Source: Paracraurococcus sp042666655 (GTDB lineage: Bacteria; Pseudomonadota; Alphaproteobacteria; Acetobacterales; Acetobacteraceae). Taken from it: 64,000 nucleotides of DNA. Under the pieces are notes generated by a model. That model was not told the DNA's origin, did no database searches, and was given only the letters and a program-made list of their open reading frames with translations. Position 1 is the stretch's first letter; the number at the start of each line of letters is the position of its first letter. A program made the translations under genes and the position numbers. The stretch spans positions 372,001 through 436,000 of the forward strand of contig NZ_JBHTDE010000003.1 of assembly GCF_042666655.1 (NCBI RefSeq). Direction: 5' to 3'. This document shows, in pieces, positions 16,562 to 27,889 of the stretch.

Positions 16562-17667
16562 ACCCCGCCGCCATCGCCCTCAGGCCCGGGGAGGGGCGCG
16601 CCATCACGCGCCCCATCCCCTCCCTCCCCGAACAGCGGACCGTCACCCTGCAGTTCGACGACAATGCCCTGCTTCCCCTGCTGTACGGGGAACACGACCG
16701 CCATCTGGCGCGGATCGAGCAGCGGCTGGGGATAAAGCTTGGCTCCCGCGGCAACCGGTTGACCCTCGCGGGGGCCTCGGCGCGGACCGAGGTGGCGGAA
16801 GCGGCGCTGCGCTCGCTCTGGCGGCGGCTGGAAAAGGGCCAGGGCGTGACCACGGCGGATGTGGAGGCGGCGCTGCGCATGGCGGAAGGCGAGGCGGAGA
16901 ACGACCCGCGCCTGCCGCTGCAGGATGTGCCGGAGATCCGCACCCGCAAGGCGGCGATCGCCCCGCGCAGCCCGGCCCAGGCGGCCTATATCGACCTGCT
17001 GTCGCGCCAGGAGATGGTGTTCGGCGTCGGCCCGGCCGGCACCGGCAAGACCTATCTGGCCGTGGCCCAGGGCGTCGCGCTGCTGCAGGCCGGCCGGGTC
17101 GACCGCATCGTGCTGTCACGGCCGGCGGTCGAAGCCGGCGAACGGCTTGGCTTCCTGCCTGGCGACATGAAGGAAAAGGTGGACCCCTACCTGCGGCCGC
17201 TTTATGACGCGCTGCATGACATGCTGCCGGCGGAACAGGTTGCCCGTCGGATTACGTCAGGCGAGATCGAGATCGCGCCGCTAGCCTTCATGCGCGGACG
17301 GACGCTGGCCCATTGCTTCGCCATCCTGGACGAGGCGCAGAACACCACGGCGGCGCAGATGAAGATGTTCCTTACCCGGATGGGCGAGGGGACACGGATG
17401 GTGATCACCGGCGATCCGACCCAGGTCGATCTGCCGAGCGGTCAGCAGAGCGGGCTGACCGAGGCGCTGCGCATCCTGGACGGGGTGCAGGGCATCGGGG
17501 TGGCCCGCTTCGACGAACGGGACGTGGTGCGCCATCCCCTGGTGGCGAAGATCGTCTCGGCCTACGGGCGGGCCGACCTCCAGGCTGCGGAACAGCGTAG
17601 GGAGACCTATTCTGGGGAGCAGCAGGGGCGTCGGGGGAAGAAGGATCAGGATGGAACCGGGAAGTAG
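16558..17667 (+). CDS. phoH: PhoH-like ATPase
   Basis: The 369-residue protein has a KH-like N-terminal region and a PhoH ATPase domain with Walker A GPAGTGKT near residue 160 and Walker B FAILDEAQN near 258. Members are thought to act in RNA metabolism together with YbeY. No ATG occurs near the expected N-terminus. The TTG at 16558 overlaps the miaB stop codon (TTGA), with GAGGAG 11 bases upstream, so translation is probably coupled. The following gene ybeY starts inside its 3' end. Confidence 0.9.
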   Translation: MNPAAIALRPGEGRAITRPIPSLPEQRTVTLQFDDNALLPLLYGEHDRHLARIEQRLGIKLGSRGNRLTLAGASARTEVAEAALRSLWRRLEKGQGVTTADVEAALRMAEGEAENDPRLPLQDVPEIRTRKAAIAPRSPAQAAYIDLLSRQEMVFGVGPAGTGKTYLAVAQGVALLQAGRVDRIVLSRPAVEAGERLGFLPGDMKEKVDPYLRPLYDALHDMLPAEQVARRITSGEIEIAPLAFMRGRTLAHCFAILDEAQNTTAAQMKMFLTRMGEGTRMVITGDPTQVDLPSGQQSGLTEALRILDGVQGIGVARFDERDVVRHPLVAKIVSAYGRADLQAAEQRRETYSGEQQGRRGKKDQDGTGK

Positions 17668-18190
17668 ACCGCCCGGCGATGCGGGGGAGCCATCCCCCGC
17701 CTTTGCCGGGATCATGGACGAGGACGACGTCGACCCCCCCGAATTGGTGGTCGAGGTCGTCATGGCCGAACCGGCCTGGCGCCGCCTGGTGCCGCGGGCC
17801 GAAGCCCTGGCCCGGCGTGCCGTGGCGGCGGCGCTGCGCGAGAGCGGCGAGGCCGGCAGCGTCAGCGTCCTGCTGGCCGACGACCGTGCGCTGAAGCGCC
17901 TGAACGGCGAGCATCGCGGCAAGGACAAGCCGACCAACGTGCTGAGCTTCCCCGGCCTGGGCGACCACCTGGGCGATATCGCGCTTGCCCTTGGCGTGGT
18001 GCGGCGGGAGGCGCGGGCGGCCGGCAAGCGGCCGGAGGCGCATTTTGCCCATCTGGTCGCGCACGGCACCCTGCACCTGATCGGGCATGACCACTTGGAC
18101 GCCGGCGAAGCACGCCGGATGGAGCGCGCCGAGGCACGTGCCATGCACCGCATGCGGCTGCCCAACCCCTGGCGAGGGGTGCCGGCATGA
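17651..18190 (+). CDS. ybeY: Endoribonuclease YbeY (16S rRNA 3'-end maturation)
   Basis: The 179-residue protein has the zinc-binding signature HGTLHLIGHDH near residues 138-148 and the upstream block DKPTNVLSFP, both diagnostic for YbeY. The enzyme processes the 3' end of 16S rRNA and takes part in ribosome quality control. The N-terminal 30 residues (MEPGSRPPGDAGEP...) are longer than usual. An internal ATG at 17714 would give a more typical length. It overlaps phoH by 17 bases and the corC start by 4 bases. Confidence 0.92.
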   Translation: MEPGSRPPGDAGEPSPAFAGIMDEDDVDPPELVVEVVMAEPAWRRLVPRAEALARRAVAAALRESGEAGSVSVLLADDRALKRLNGEHRGKDKPTNVLSFPGLGDHLGDIALALGVVRREARAAGKRPEAHFAHLVAHGTLHLIGHDHLDAGEARRMERAEARAMHRMRLPNPWRGVPA

Positions 18191-19104
18191 GCATGTCGAA
18201 CGGCGAGGCGCGCGAACAGCGCCAGGGCATCCTCTGGCGGCTGCAGGGGCTGCTGCGGCGGCGCGAGGCCGAAAGCGTCCGCGACCGCATGGAAGAGCTG
18301 ATCGAGGAGCACGAGGTGCTCCCGCGCGACAGCAATGGCCGCGGCCATCCGGACGAGTTCAGCCTGCAGGAACGCACGGTGCTGGGCAATGTCCTCAAGC
18401 TGCGGGACAAGACCGCCGACGATGTGATGGTGCCGCGCGCCGACATCATGGCGATGCCGGAGGATTTCACCCTGGAACAGGCGATCGGCCTGATTCAGCG
18501 GGATGGGCATAGCCGCTACCCGGTCTATCGCGGCCAGCTCGATGAGATCGTCGGCATGGTCCACATCAAGGATGTCTTCGCCGCGGTCGGGCGCGAGACG
18601 CCTTTCGACCTCAAGGCGATCATGCGGAAGCCGCTGTTCACGGTGCCCTCCGTGCCGGTGCTCGACCTGCTGCTGCAGATGCGCACCGCGCGCATCCACA
18701 TGGCGCTGGTAGTCGACGAATATGGCGGCATCGATGGGCTGGTGACGATCGAGGACCTGGTCGAGACCATCACCGGCGATATCTCCGACGAGCACGACGA
18801 GGACGGCCCGCCGCAGATGGTGGAGAAGCCGGACGGCACGATCGAGCTCGACGCCCGCATGCCGGTCGAGGCTTTCGAGGCGCAGCTGGGCGGCGCGGTG
18901 CTGACCGACGAGGAACGCGCCGCCGATATCGATACCATGGGCGGGCTGGTCTTCACCCTTGCCGGCCGGGTGCCGGCCAAGGGCGAGCTGGTGTCGCATT
19001 CTTCCGGCCTGGAATTCCGGGTGATGGAGGCCGACCCCCGGCGCATCCGCCGGCTGCGGGTGCGGCGCGCGGGCGCGCAGGCGGGTAAGCAGGCGGCGGA
19101 GTAG
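18187..19104 (+). CDS. corC: CorC/HlyC-family CBS-domain protein
   Basis: The 305-residue cytoplasmic protein has a CBS pair, beginning near the block DVMVPRADIMAMPEDFTLEQ at residue 78, followed by a C-terminal CorC_HlyC domain that ends in RRIRRLRVRR. It lacks the DUF21 membrane domain found in longer relatives. The family is linked to magnesium and cobalt efflux, but the mechanism is unclear. Its ATG overlaps the ybeY stop. In many alphaproteobacteria the next gene is lnt (apolipoprotein N-acyltransferase). Here a small unrelated gene follows. Confidence 0.87.
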   Translation: MSMSNGEAREQRQGILWRLQGLLRRREAESVRDRMEELIEEHEVLPRDSNGRGHPDEFSLQERTVLGNVLKLRDKTADDVMVPRADIMAMPEDFTLEQAIGLIQRDGHSRYPVYRGQLDEIVGMVHIKDVFAAVGRETPFDLKAIMRKPLFTVPSVPVLDLLLQMRTARIHMALVVDEYGGIDGLVTIEDLVETITGDISDEHDEDGPPQMVEKPDGTIELDARMPVEAFEAQLGGAVLTDEERAADIDTMGGLVFTLAGRVPAKGELVSHSSGLEFRVMEADPRRIRRLRVRRAGAQAGKQAAE

Positions 19105-19159
19105 GGAACCATTGCGCGTCTTTCCGCTTCACCCATCAGGCGAAGCGAGAGGGACCGCG

Positions 19160-19603
19160 ATGCCGTTCAAGGGCAAGCCGCCGGGCAGCGGCTCGGGCGA
19201 GATGTCGCGGCGGACGCAGGCGCTGCGACCGGATATCGCGCTGGCGCCGAAGGAGGCCGCCAAGGCCCGCGCGCTGCGCCGCCAGGGCGCCGCACCGGAG
19301 GAGATCGCCCGGGCGTTCGGCGTCCCGATCGAGGAGGTCGAGAAGGCGCTGGTGCAGATGCGCAGCCCGCGGCCGGAATCCACCCGCGGCACGCTGAACA
19401 TCACCCTCGCGGCGCATCGCTTCGTCATGGCGGAACGCCAGGGCGAGGAACCGCTCTGGCAGACCATGGACCGCATCGTCGACGAGCTGATGCGGCTGCG
19501 CCAAGTGGTGGCCAAGGGCGCGGCGGCGGCGAAGGCGCGGCGGGAGGCGGCGCGGCCGGACGACCTGCTGCCGGGCCTGCTGCCGGAGCCGCCGGCACAT
19601 TGA
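19160..19603 (+). CDS. Small putative DNA-binding protein with HTH and possible RHH segment
   Basis: No named family is recognised. Residues 30-60 (AKARALRRQGAAPEEIARAF, then GVPIEEVEKAL) look like a resolvase-type helix-turn-helix. Residues 75-110 look like a ribbon-helix-helix unit: a strand TLNITL, then helices AAHRFVMAERQ and PLWQTMDRIVDELMRLR. The N-terminus is basic. GAGAGGGA precedes the ATG at 19160 at 5 bases, which sets the start. It follows corC by 55 bases on the same strand. A regulatory role is inferred only from the predicted folds. Confidence 0.6.
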   Translation: MPFKGKPPGSGSGEMSRRTQALRPDIALAPKEAAKARALRRQGAAPEEIARAFGVPIEEVEKALVQMRSPRPESTRGTLNITLAAHRFVMAERQGEEPLWQTMDRIVDELMRLRQVVAKGAAAAKARREAARPDDLLPGLLPEPPAH

Positions 19604-19687
19604 GCCGCGCATGGCACTCCGGCCGGACCGGCGCTAAGCTCGACGCCGCCAAAAGGGGCAGAGACCCCGCGACGAGGAACCCGGACC

Positions 19688-20575
19688 ATGACCCTTTCCA
19701 TCCGCCCCGCCAATCCCGCCCGCCCGGATTTCGTCGGCGAGGTCTCGGGCGTCGATATCCGCGCCGGCGTCTCCCCGGCCGAAGCCGCGGCGATCGAGGA
19801 CGGCATGGACCGCTACGGTGTTCTCGTCTTCCGCGGCCAGGATATCGACGATGCGCAGCAGATCGCCTTCAGCCGGCATTTCGGCCCGCTGGAATTGGCC
19901 ACCGGCGATATCGTCCAGGGCCAGGCGCGACGCCTCTCGATGGAAGTGAACGACATCTCCAACCTGCACCAGGACGGCAGCGTCATGGCGCGGGACGACC
20001 GCAAGCGGCTGTTCTCCCTGGGCAACATGCTCTGGCACAGCGACAGCAGCTTCAAGCCAACCCCGGCGAAATTCTCCCTGCTTTCGGCCCGGGTCCTGCC
20101 CGGCCGCGACGGCAACACCGAATTCGCCGACATGCGCGCCGCCTGGGATGGCTTGACCCCCGCGATGCAGGCCGAAATCCGTGACCTGGTCACCGAGCAC
20201 AGCCAGATCTTCAGCCGCGGCGTGCTGGGCTTCACCGAATTCACCGCTGACGAATTGGCGAAGTGGCAGCCGGTGCCGCAGCGCCTGGTGCGCCGGCATC
20301 CGCGGACCGGGCGGCTCTCCCTGTTCCTCTCGGCACATGCCGGCGCCATCCAGGGCTGGCCGGTGCCCGAGGCGCGCGCCCTGCTGCGCGACCTGACCGA
20401 GCATGCGACGCAGCGCGAATTCGTCCATGCCCATGTCTGGCAGCCGCATGACCTGGTGATGTGGGACAACCGCGTCACCATGCACCGCGCCCGGCGCTAC
20501 GACGCGACCCAGGTGCGCGACCTGCATCGAACGACGGTGGCGGACGTGGCGCCGACCCTGCAGCAGGCGGCGTAG
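19688..20575 (+). CDS. TauD/TfdA-family Fe(II)/2-oxoglutarate dioxygenase (copy A)
   Basis: The 295-residue enzyme belongs to the TauD/TfdA family. The metal ligands are in LWHSDSSF (H and D) and the distal His in DNRVTMHRARRYD. A conserved Arg for 2-oxoglutarate follows in LHRTTVADVAP. Such enzymes hydroxylate taurine, alkyl sulfonates, aryloxy acids and related compounds. The sequence is nearer to the TfdA-like group than to TauD proper, and the substrate is unknown. It is a clear paralogue of the gene at 28608-29495. GAGGAACCC precedes the ATG. It converges on gpsA with a gap of about 10 bases. Confidence 0.85.
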   Translation: MTLSIRPANPARPDFVGEVSGVDIRAGVSPAEAAAIEDGMDRYGVLVFRGQDIDDAQQIAFSRHFGPLELATGDIVQGQARRLSMEVNDISNLHQDGSVMARDDRKRLFSLGNMLWHSDSSFKPTPAKFSLLSARVLPGRDGNTEFADMRAAWDGLTPAMQAEIRDLVTEHSQIFSRGVLGFTEFTADELAKWQPVPQRLVRRHPRTGRLSLFLSAHAGAIQGWPVPEARALLRDLTEHATQREFVHAHVWQPHDLVMWDNRVTMHRARRYDATQVRDLHRTTVADVAPTLQQAA

Positions 20576-20585
20576 CGGGGCCGGA

Positions 20586-21566
<981 letters not shown>

Positions 21567-22397
21567 CTATTCCGCCGCCACCCGGGTCATCGCCCAGCCC
21601 TGGCCGGGCTCGTCATCGCCCAGCTTGTCCAGCAGCGCGGCCAGGATGGCGCCGCCCTCGGCCTCGAATTTCCAGGGCGGGTTGGCGACCAGCAAGCCGC
21701 AGCCGTTCAGCCGCTGCGGGTCGGTCGGCTCGCGCAGCCAGATCTCGGCCGCGACCAGGTCGCGCAGCCCGGCATCCTGCAGCGCGGTGTGGAAGGCGCG
21801 CACCGGGGCGCGGTGCTTGAGCGGATACCAGCAGGCCTGGATGGCGCCGCGGAAGCGGTGGGAGACCAGCGCGATGCCCTGGGCCAGCCGCTCGAACTCG
21901 CCCTCCTGCTCGAAGGGCGGGTCCACCAGGACCAGGCCGCGCTTCTCCGGGAAGGGGGTTAGTGCCTTCAGCGCCTCCCAGCCGTCGCGGTGATGCACCG
22001 AGACCTGGGCGTCGCGGCGGAAGGCGGCGCGCAGGGTGGCGTGGTCGTCGGGGTGCAGCTCGCAGGCCAGCAGGTGGTCCTGCGGCCGCAGCAGGCTGGC
22101 GACCAGCGCGGGGGAGCCGGGATAGTATTCGGGCGCCCCGGCGGCGCGGACCAGGGCGACATAGTCGGCGAGCGGCCCATCCTCGACGCCCAGCAACCGG
22201 CCGATGCCGCGTCGCCATTCGCCGGTCCGCTCGGCCTCGGAAGCCGTGCCCAGGTCGTAGCGGCCGATGCCGGCATGGGTGTCCAGCACCCGGAAGGGCT
22301 TCTCCTTCGCCGCCAGCGCACGCAACAGCCAGACCAGCAGCGCGTGCTTCATGCAGTCGGCGAAATTGCCGGCGTGGAAGGCGTGGCGGTAGTTCAC
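21567..22397 (-). CDS. rlmJ: 23S rRNA (adenine(2030)-N6)-methyltransferase RlmJ
   Basis: The 276-residue protein begins with MNYRHAFHAGNFADCMKHAL, the family hallmark. It has a SAM-binding motif LDTHAGIGRYDL near residue 40 and the catalytic motif DPPFE near residue 158, and it ends with the VANPPW block. RlmJ methylates A2030 of 23S rRNA. The length matches the family. It is flanked by the SDR gene upstream (12 bases away) and gpsA directly downstream on the same strand. Confidence 0.93.
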   Translation of the reverse strand: MNYRHAFHAGNFADCMKHALLVWLLRALAAKEKPFRVLDTHAGIGRYDLGTASEAERTGEWRRGIGRLLGVEDGPLADYVALVRAAGAPEYYPGSPALVASLLRPQDHLLACELHPDDHATLRAAFRRDAQVSVHHRDGWEALKALTPFPEKRGLVLVDPPFEQEGEFERLAQGIALVSHRFRGAIQACWYPLKHRAPVRAFHTALQDAGLRDLVAAEIWLREPTDPQRLNGCGLLVANPPWKFEAEGGAILAALLDKLGDDEPGQGWAMTRVAAE

Positions 22398-22409
22398 GCG
22401 AACCTCGGT

Positions 22410-23120
22410 TCAGTTTCGCCGGATGACCTCGCCGTTGCGCGCCTCGTCCGGCAGGCAGAGCGCGGCGATCGCCGGGGCGACATCGGCCGGCTGGGCGATC
22501 GAGGCCGGGTCCTCGCCGGGCATGGCCATGCCGCGCAGCTTGGTGGCGACCGCGCCGGGGTCGAAAAGGTTGACCCGCAGCGGCGTGTTGGCGACCTCGG
22601 CTGCCCAGGATTTCGCCAGGTGTTCCTGCCCGGCCTTGCCGAAGCCGTAGAGGCCCCAATAGGCGCGCGGCTCGGCCACCAGCCCGTCGGTCAGGAAGAC
22701 CGCGCGGCCGGCCGGCGCCGCGCGCAACGGCGGGTCGCAGGTGCGGATCAGCCGCCACGCCGCGCCCATGTTGACCGCGACGGCTTCCTGCCAGTCGCGC
22801 GGCATGATGTGGGCGACCGGCGTCAGCTTGGCCAGGACGCCGGCGGCATGCACCAGGATATCCAGCCGGCCGAAGCGCTGGGCGATCGAGGGCCCGACCA
22901 TGTCGAGCTTCTCGCCGTCCTTCATCAGGTCGAGCGGAAACAGCGTCGCCGCGCCGCCGGCCTGGCGGATGGCGTCGTCCACCTCCTCCAGCGCGCCCTG
23001 GGTGCGGGCGGTCAGCACGCAATGCGCGCCGAGCCGGGCGAGCTCGAGCGCCACCGCCGCGCCGATCCCGCGGGAGGCGCCGGTGACGAGGGCGACCGAA
23101 CCTGCGAGCGGCCGCGGCAT
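22410..23120 (-). CDS. SDR-family protein with altered catalytic serine site
   Basis: The 236-residue Rossmann protein has the cofactor motif TGASRGIG at residues 13-20, a VHAAG block where NNAG is usual, an N117 and the pair Y158-xxx-K162. The position of the catalytic serine, 13-14 residues before the tyrosine, reads T144-D145-G146 instead of the Ser-Ser of close YciK-like relatives. It may therefore be catalytically changed or inactive. Its ATG overlaps the purF stop codon by one base, a gene pair that is widespread in alphaproteobacteria. The substrate is unknown. Confidence 0.83.
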   Translation of the reverse strand: MPRPLAGSVALVTGASRGIGAAVALELARLGAHCVLTARTQGALEEVDDAIRQAGGAATLFPLDLMKDGEKLDMVGPSIAQRFGRLDILVHAAGVLAKLTPVAHIMPRDWQEAVAVNMGAAWRLIRTCDPPLRAAPAGRAVFLTDGLVAEPRAYWGLYGFGKAGQEHLAKSWAAEVANTPLRVNLFDPGAVATKLRGMAMPGEDPASIAQPADVAPAIAALCLPDEARNGEVIRRN

Positions 23121-24595
23121 CAGCTGGCCTGCAGCAGCGAGAGCTGTCGGTCCTGGTTGTCGCCCGCATCGGTCAGCGGGATGGCATAGTCACCGGTGAA
23201 GCAGGCGTCGCAATAGGCCGGCTTCTCCGGGTCGCGGCCCGGCTTGCCGAGCGCGCGGTAGAGGCCGTCGAGCGAGATGAAGGCCAGGCTGTCGACGCCG
23301 ATGATCTGCGCCATCTCGCGCAGGTCGTGCTGGGCGGCCAGCAGCTTGCCGCGTTCCGGCGTGTCGATGCCGTAGTAGCAGCTATGGGTCGTGGGCGGGG
23401 AGGAGATGCGCATGTGCACCTCCGTCGCGCCGGCCTGGCGCACCATCTCGACGATCTTCCGGCTGGTGGTGCCGCGGACGATGCTGTCGTCGACCAGGAT
23501 GACCCGCTTGCCTTCCAGCATCGGCTTGTTGGCGCTGTGCTTGAGCTTCACGCCCAGGTTGCGGATCTGGTCGGTCGGCTCGATGAAGGTACGGCCGACA
23601 TAGTGGTTGCGGATGATCCCGAGCTCGAAGGGGATACCGCTTTCCTTGGAATAGCCCATCGCCGCCGGCACGCCGCTGTCCGGTACCGGCACCACCACGT
23701 CGGCCTCGACGCCGCTCTCGCGCGCCAGCTCGGCGCCGATGCTCTTGCGGGTGGCATAGACCGGGGTGCCTTCCACGACGGAATCCGGCCGGGCGAAGTA
23801 GATGTACTCGAAGATGCAGAAGCGGTCGGGCTGCTTGGTGAAGGGCTTGATGCTGTGCACGCCCTGGTCGTCGATGACGATGATCTCGCCGGCATCGATG
23901 TCGCGGACGAACTCGGCACCGACGATATCCAGCGCGCAGGTCTCGGACGACAGCACCCAGGAGGGCGGCTGGCCGTCGGTGCCACCGAACCGGCCGAGCA
24001 CCAGCGGGCGGACGCCCGACGGGTCCCGCGCGCCGATCAGCGCGCCGTTGTGCAGCGCCACCAGGCTATAGGCGCCCTGCACCTGGCGCAGCGCGTCGAT
24101 CAGCCGGTCCACCACGGTGGAATAGAGGCTGATGGCGATGAGGTGGATGAACACCTCGCTGTCCGTGGTCGACTGGAACAGGCAGCCGCGGTTGACTAGG
24201 TTGCGGCGGAGGCCGAGCGCATTGGTCAGGTTGCCGTTATGCGCCACGGCGAAGCCGCCGAAGGCGAAGTCGGCGTACAACGGCTGGACGTTGCGCAGCG
24301 CCGTCTCGCCGGTCGTGGCGTAGCGGTTGTGGCCGACCGCGGTGCGGCCGCGCAGCTTCGACATGACCTTGGGGTCGGAGAAATTGTCGCCGACCAGCCC
24401 CTGGCTCTTGTGCGCGTGGAAGGTCCCGCCATCGCCGAGTGCCACGATGCCGGCGGCCTCCTGGCCGCGATGCTGCAGGGCATGCAGGCCGAGCGCGGTC
24501 AGCGCCGCGGCGTCGGTGGCGTTCCAGACGCCGAAGACGCCGCATTCCTCGTGGAATTTGTCGTCGTCGTGCGGACGGGTGGACAGTTCGGTCAT
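23120..24595 (-). CDS. purF: Amidophosphoribosyltransferase PurF
   Basis: The 491-residue enzyme makes the first committed step of purine synthesis, forming phosphoribosylamine from PRPP and glutamine. A short propeptide (residues 1-17) precedes the catalytic C18 in ECGVFGV. The PRPP loop is VILVDDSIVRGTTSRK. Cysteines in FCIFEY, HSCYYG and YCDAC correspond to the four ligands of the 4Fe-4S cluster in the Bacillus-type enzyme. The ATG at 24595 fits the propeptide length. The longer open frame upstream belongs to shadow of cvpA. It is cotranscribed with cvpA (10 bases) and the SDR gene. Confidence 0.96.
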   Translation of the reverse strand: MTELSTRPHDDDKFHEECGVFGVWNATDAAALTALGLHALQHRGQEAAGIVALGDGGTFHAHKSQGLVGDNFSDPKVMSKLRGRTAVGHNRYATTGETALRNVQPLYADFAFGGFAVAHNGNLTNALGLRRNLVNRGCLFQSTTDSEVFIHLIAISLYSTVVDRLIDALRQVQGAYSLVALHNGALIGARDPSGVRPLVLGRFGGTDGQPPSWVLSSETCALDIVGAEFVRDIDAGEIIVIDDQGVHSIKPFTKQPDRFCIFEYIYFARPDSVVEGTPVYATRKSIGAELARESGVEADVVVPVPDSGVPAAMGYSKESGIPFELGIIRNHYVGRTFIEPTDQIRNLGVKLKHSANKPMLEGKRVILVDDSIVRGTTSRKIVEMVRQAGATEVHMRISSPPTTHSCYYGIDTPERGKLLAAQHDLREMAQIIGVDSLAFISLDGLYRALGKPGRDPEKPAYCDACFTGDYAIPLTDAGDNQDRQLSLLQAS

Positions 24596-24605
24596 GCGGG
24601 TGTCC

Positions 24606-25166
24606 TCACGTCCGGTTGCGGGCCGGCGGGCGCATAAGGTCGTCCTGGGTCGGCAGGCCGCGGGCCGGGGGAGCGGCGACGCGGGGCCGGTATTCGGGCG
24701 GTAGCCGGGCCACGACCCAATGCGAGCCATCGACCACCAGCGGCAGCATCCGGGCATCCCGGACGGCCTCGGGCCAACGATCGGCGGCGGGCAGGACCAT
24801 GCCGCCCAGGATATAGGCGATGATCACCAGGAACGCACCCCGCGCGATGCCGAAGACCAGGCCAAGGGCGCGGTCGGTGCCGCCGAGGACCGAATCCTGC
24901 ACGAAGCGGGCGACGAAGCTGATGAGGATCTTCAGCACGACCAGGACCACGAGGAAGACGCCGCCAGCGGCCAGGGCATTGGCCAGCCAGGCTGGCTCGA
25001 CGCTGCCTTCCAGCAGGGGGGACAGCCGCGGATAAAGGGCGAGCGCCAGCAGGGCGGCGCCGATCCAGGCGCCGACCCCCAGCACTTCCTGCACAAGTCC
25101 TCGCATGAAGGCGAGCAACGCCGACACGGCGAGCACCGCCAGCACCACAGCATCGACCCAGGTCAT
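24606..25166 (-). CDS. cvpA: CvpA family membrane protein
   Basis: The 186-residue protein has four hydrophobic helices in the first 130 residues and a short polar Pro-rich tail. The family block LGGTDRALGLVFGIARGAFL sits before the last helix. CvpA was named for colicin V production and is almost always next to purF, as here. Its molecular function is not settled, although it has been linked to envelope stress tolerance. It lies just upstream of purF. In many relatives radA would be the next gene upstream, but here a Bug receptor gene comes between. Confidence 0.88.
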   Translation of the reverse strand: MTWVDAVVLAVLAVSALLAFMRGLVQEVLGVGAWIGAALLALALYPRLSPLLEGSVEPAWLANALAAGGVFLVVLVVLKILISFVARFVQDSVLGGTDRALGLVFGIARGAFLVIIAYILGGMVLPAADRWPEAVRDARMLPLVVDGSHWVVARLPPEYRPRVAAPPARGLPTQDDLMRPPARNRT

Positions 25167-25265
25167 CGTGCCCGGGGTATAGCGGCGCGGCGGCGGCGGT
25201 GTCCACGCAAGCAGCCGCCAGCGGGAGCGGGGCAGGCCCCCCGGATTCGCGGGGCCGGGAGCGGC

Positions 25266-26255
25266 CTAGCCCGGCCGCAGCCCAGCCCGGTCCGCCGCAG
25301 CCCGGGTCCAGGCGCCTTCCCGCACCAGGAAGGCGGCGAAGCCGGCCGGGGTCGCCTCGGCCGGGGCGGCCATCTCGCTGCCCATCGCCTCCAGCCGCTG
25401 CCGGTTCCCGGCATCCGCCACCGCCGCGGCGACGGCGGCGGCCAGGGCCGCAAGCACCTCCGCCGGCGTGCCGGTCGGTGCCACGATCCCGACGAAGGCG
25501 GCGGCGCGGAAGCCGGGAACGCCGGCTTCCTCGAAGCTCGGCACCTCCGGGATCATCGCCAGCCGGCCGGCCGAGCCCGTCGCCAGGATCCGCACCACGC
25601 CTTCGCGGTGCAGCGGCAAGGCGGTGGAGATCTCGGTCATCCCGGCCTTGATGTTCCCCGCGATCAGGTCCGGCGCCATCGCCCCGCCGCTGCCATAGGG
25701 CACGTGCTGCAGGCCGGCACCCGTCGCCGCGTTGAAGCTCTCGATCGCCAGGTGCGAGGTGCTGCCGGTGCCCGACGACCCCGTCGAGATGCTGCCGGGG
25801 GCGGATTTCGACAGCGCGATCAGCGCGGCCAGGGTCTCTGCCGGCACGCTGCGGTGCACCGCCAGCACGTTCGGCGTGCGGACGAACATCCCCACCGGGA
25901 CGAAGTCCCGCACCGGGTCGTAGCCGAGATTGGCCTGGATCACCGGGTTCACCGTCAGCGGCCCGTTGGAACCGAGGAAGATCGCATAGCCATCCGGCCT
26001 GGCCCGGGCGAAGGCGGTGGCGGCGACGTTGCCGGCGGCGCCGGCGCGGTTTTCCACCACCACCGGCTGGCCCAGCTTCTCGGACAGCGTCGGCGCCATC
26101 ACCCGCGCCACGGTGTCGGAATTGCCGCCTGGGGCGAAGGGGACGATCAGCCGGATGGGGCGGTCCGGGAAGCCGGCCTGGGCGCGCGGGAGGCCCGGCG
26201 CGAACAGGACGGGCGCGCCGGCCAGGGCCAGCAGGGCCCGGCGGTGGATGGGCAT
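25266..26255 (-). CDS. Bug/TctC-family tripartite tricarboxylate-type receptor (orphan, A)
   Basis: The 329-residue periplasmic binding protein has a twin-basic signal sequence MPIHRRALLALAGAPVLF and then the family block FPDRPIRLIVPFAPGG. The second block VENRAGAAGN and the DGYAIFLGSNG loop are typical. Bug proteins bind carboxylates or other small organic acids. No TctA or TctB membrane gene is near it, so it is an orphan receptor like most of this large family. It lies between radA and cvpA, two genes often adjacent elsewhere, and may have been inserted there. Confidence 0.87.
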   Translation of the reverse strand: MPIHRRALLALAGAPVLFAPGLPRAQAGFPDRPIRLIVPFAPGGNSDTVARVMAPTLSEKLGQPVVVENRAGAAGNVAATAFARARPDGYAIFLGSNGPLTVNPVIQANLGYDPVRDFVPVGMFVRTPNVLAVHRSVPAETLAALIALSKSAPGSISTGSSGTGSTSHLAIESFNAATGAGLQHVPYGSGGAMAPDLIAGNIKAGMTEISTALPLHREGVVRILATGSAGRLAMIPEVPSFEEAGVPGFRAAAFVGIVAPTGTPAEVLAALAAAVAAAVADAGNRQRLEAMGSEMAAPAEATPAGFAAFLVREGAWTRAAADRAGLRPG

Positions 26256-26325
26256 GGATGTTCCTCCCCGGCCCGGGACGGCTGGGCCTCGTTGCGGGCG
26301 AGGATGCGGCCGGTGCAGGCCGGGC

Positions 26326-27768
<1,443 letters not shown>

Positions 27769-27889
27769 GCCGAAGGCTCCCTTTGGGGCAAAACGTGAAC
27801 ATGAGGTATAGCGCGGCGCCGCTGAACCGTCACCCGATTCCGTGCGCGCGACCCTGGACCGAGGAGCGATCGCGACCCATCCTCAGCGC

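Noticed and set aside
27781..27841. Possible LexA box before radA
   Set aside because: Only one GAAC half-site is present. The alphaproteobacterial GTTC-N7-GTTC spacing is not met.
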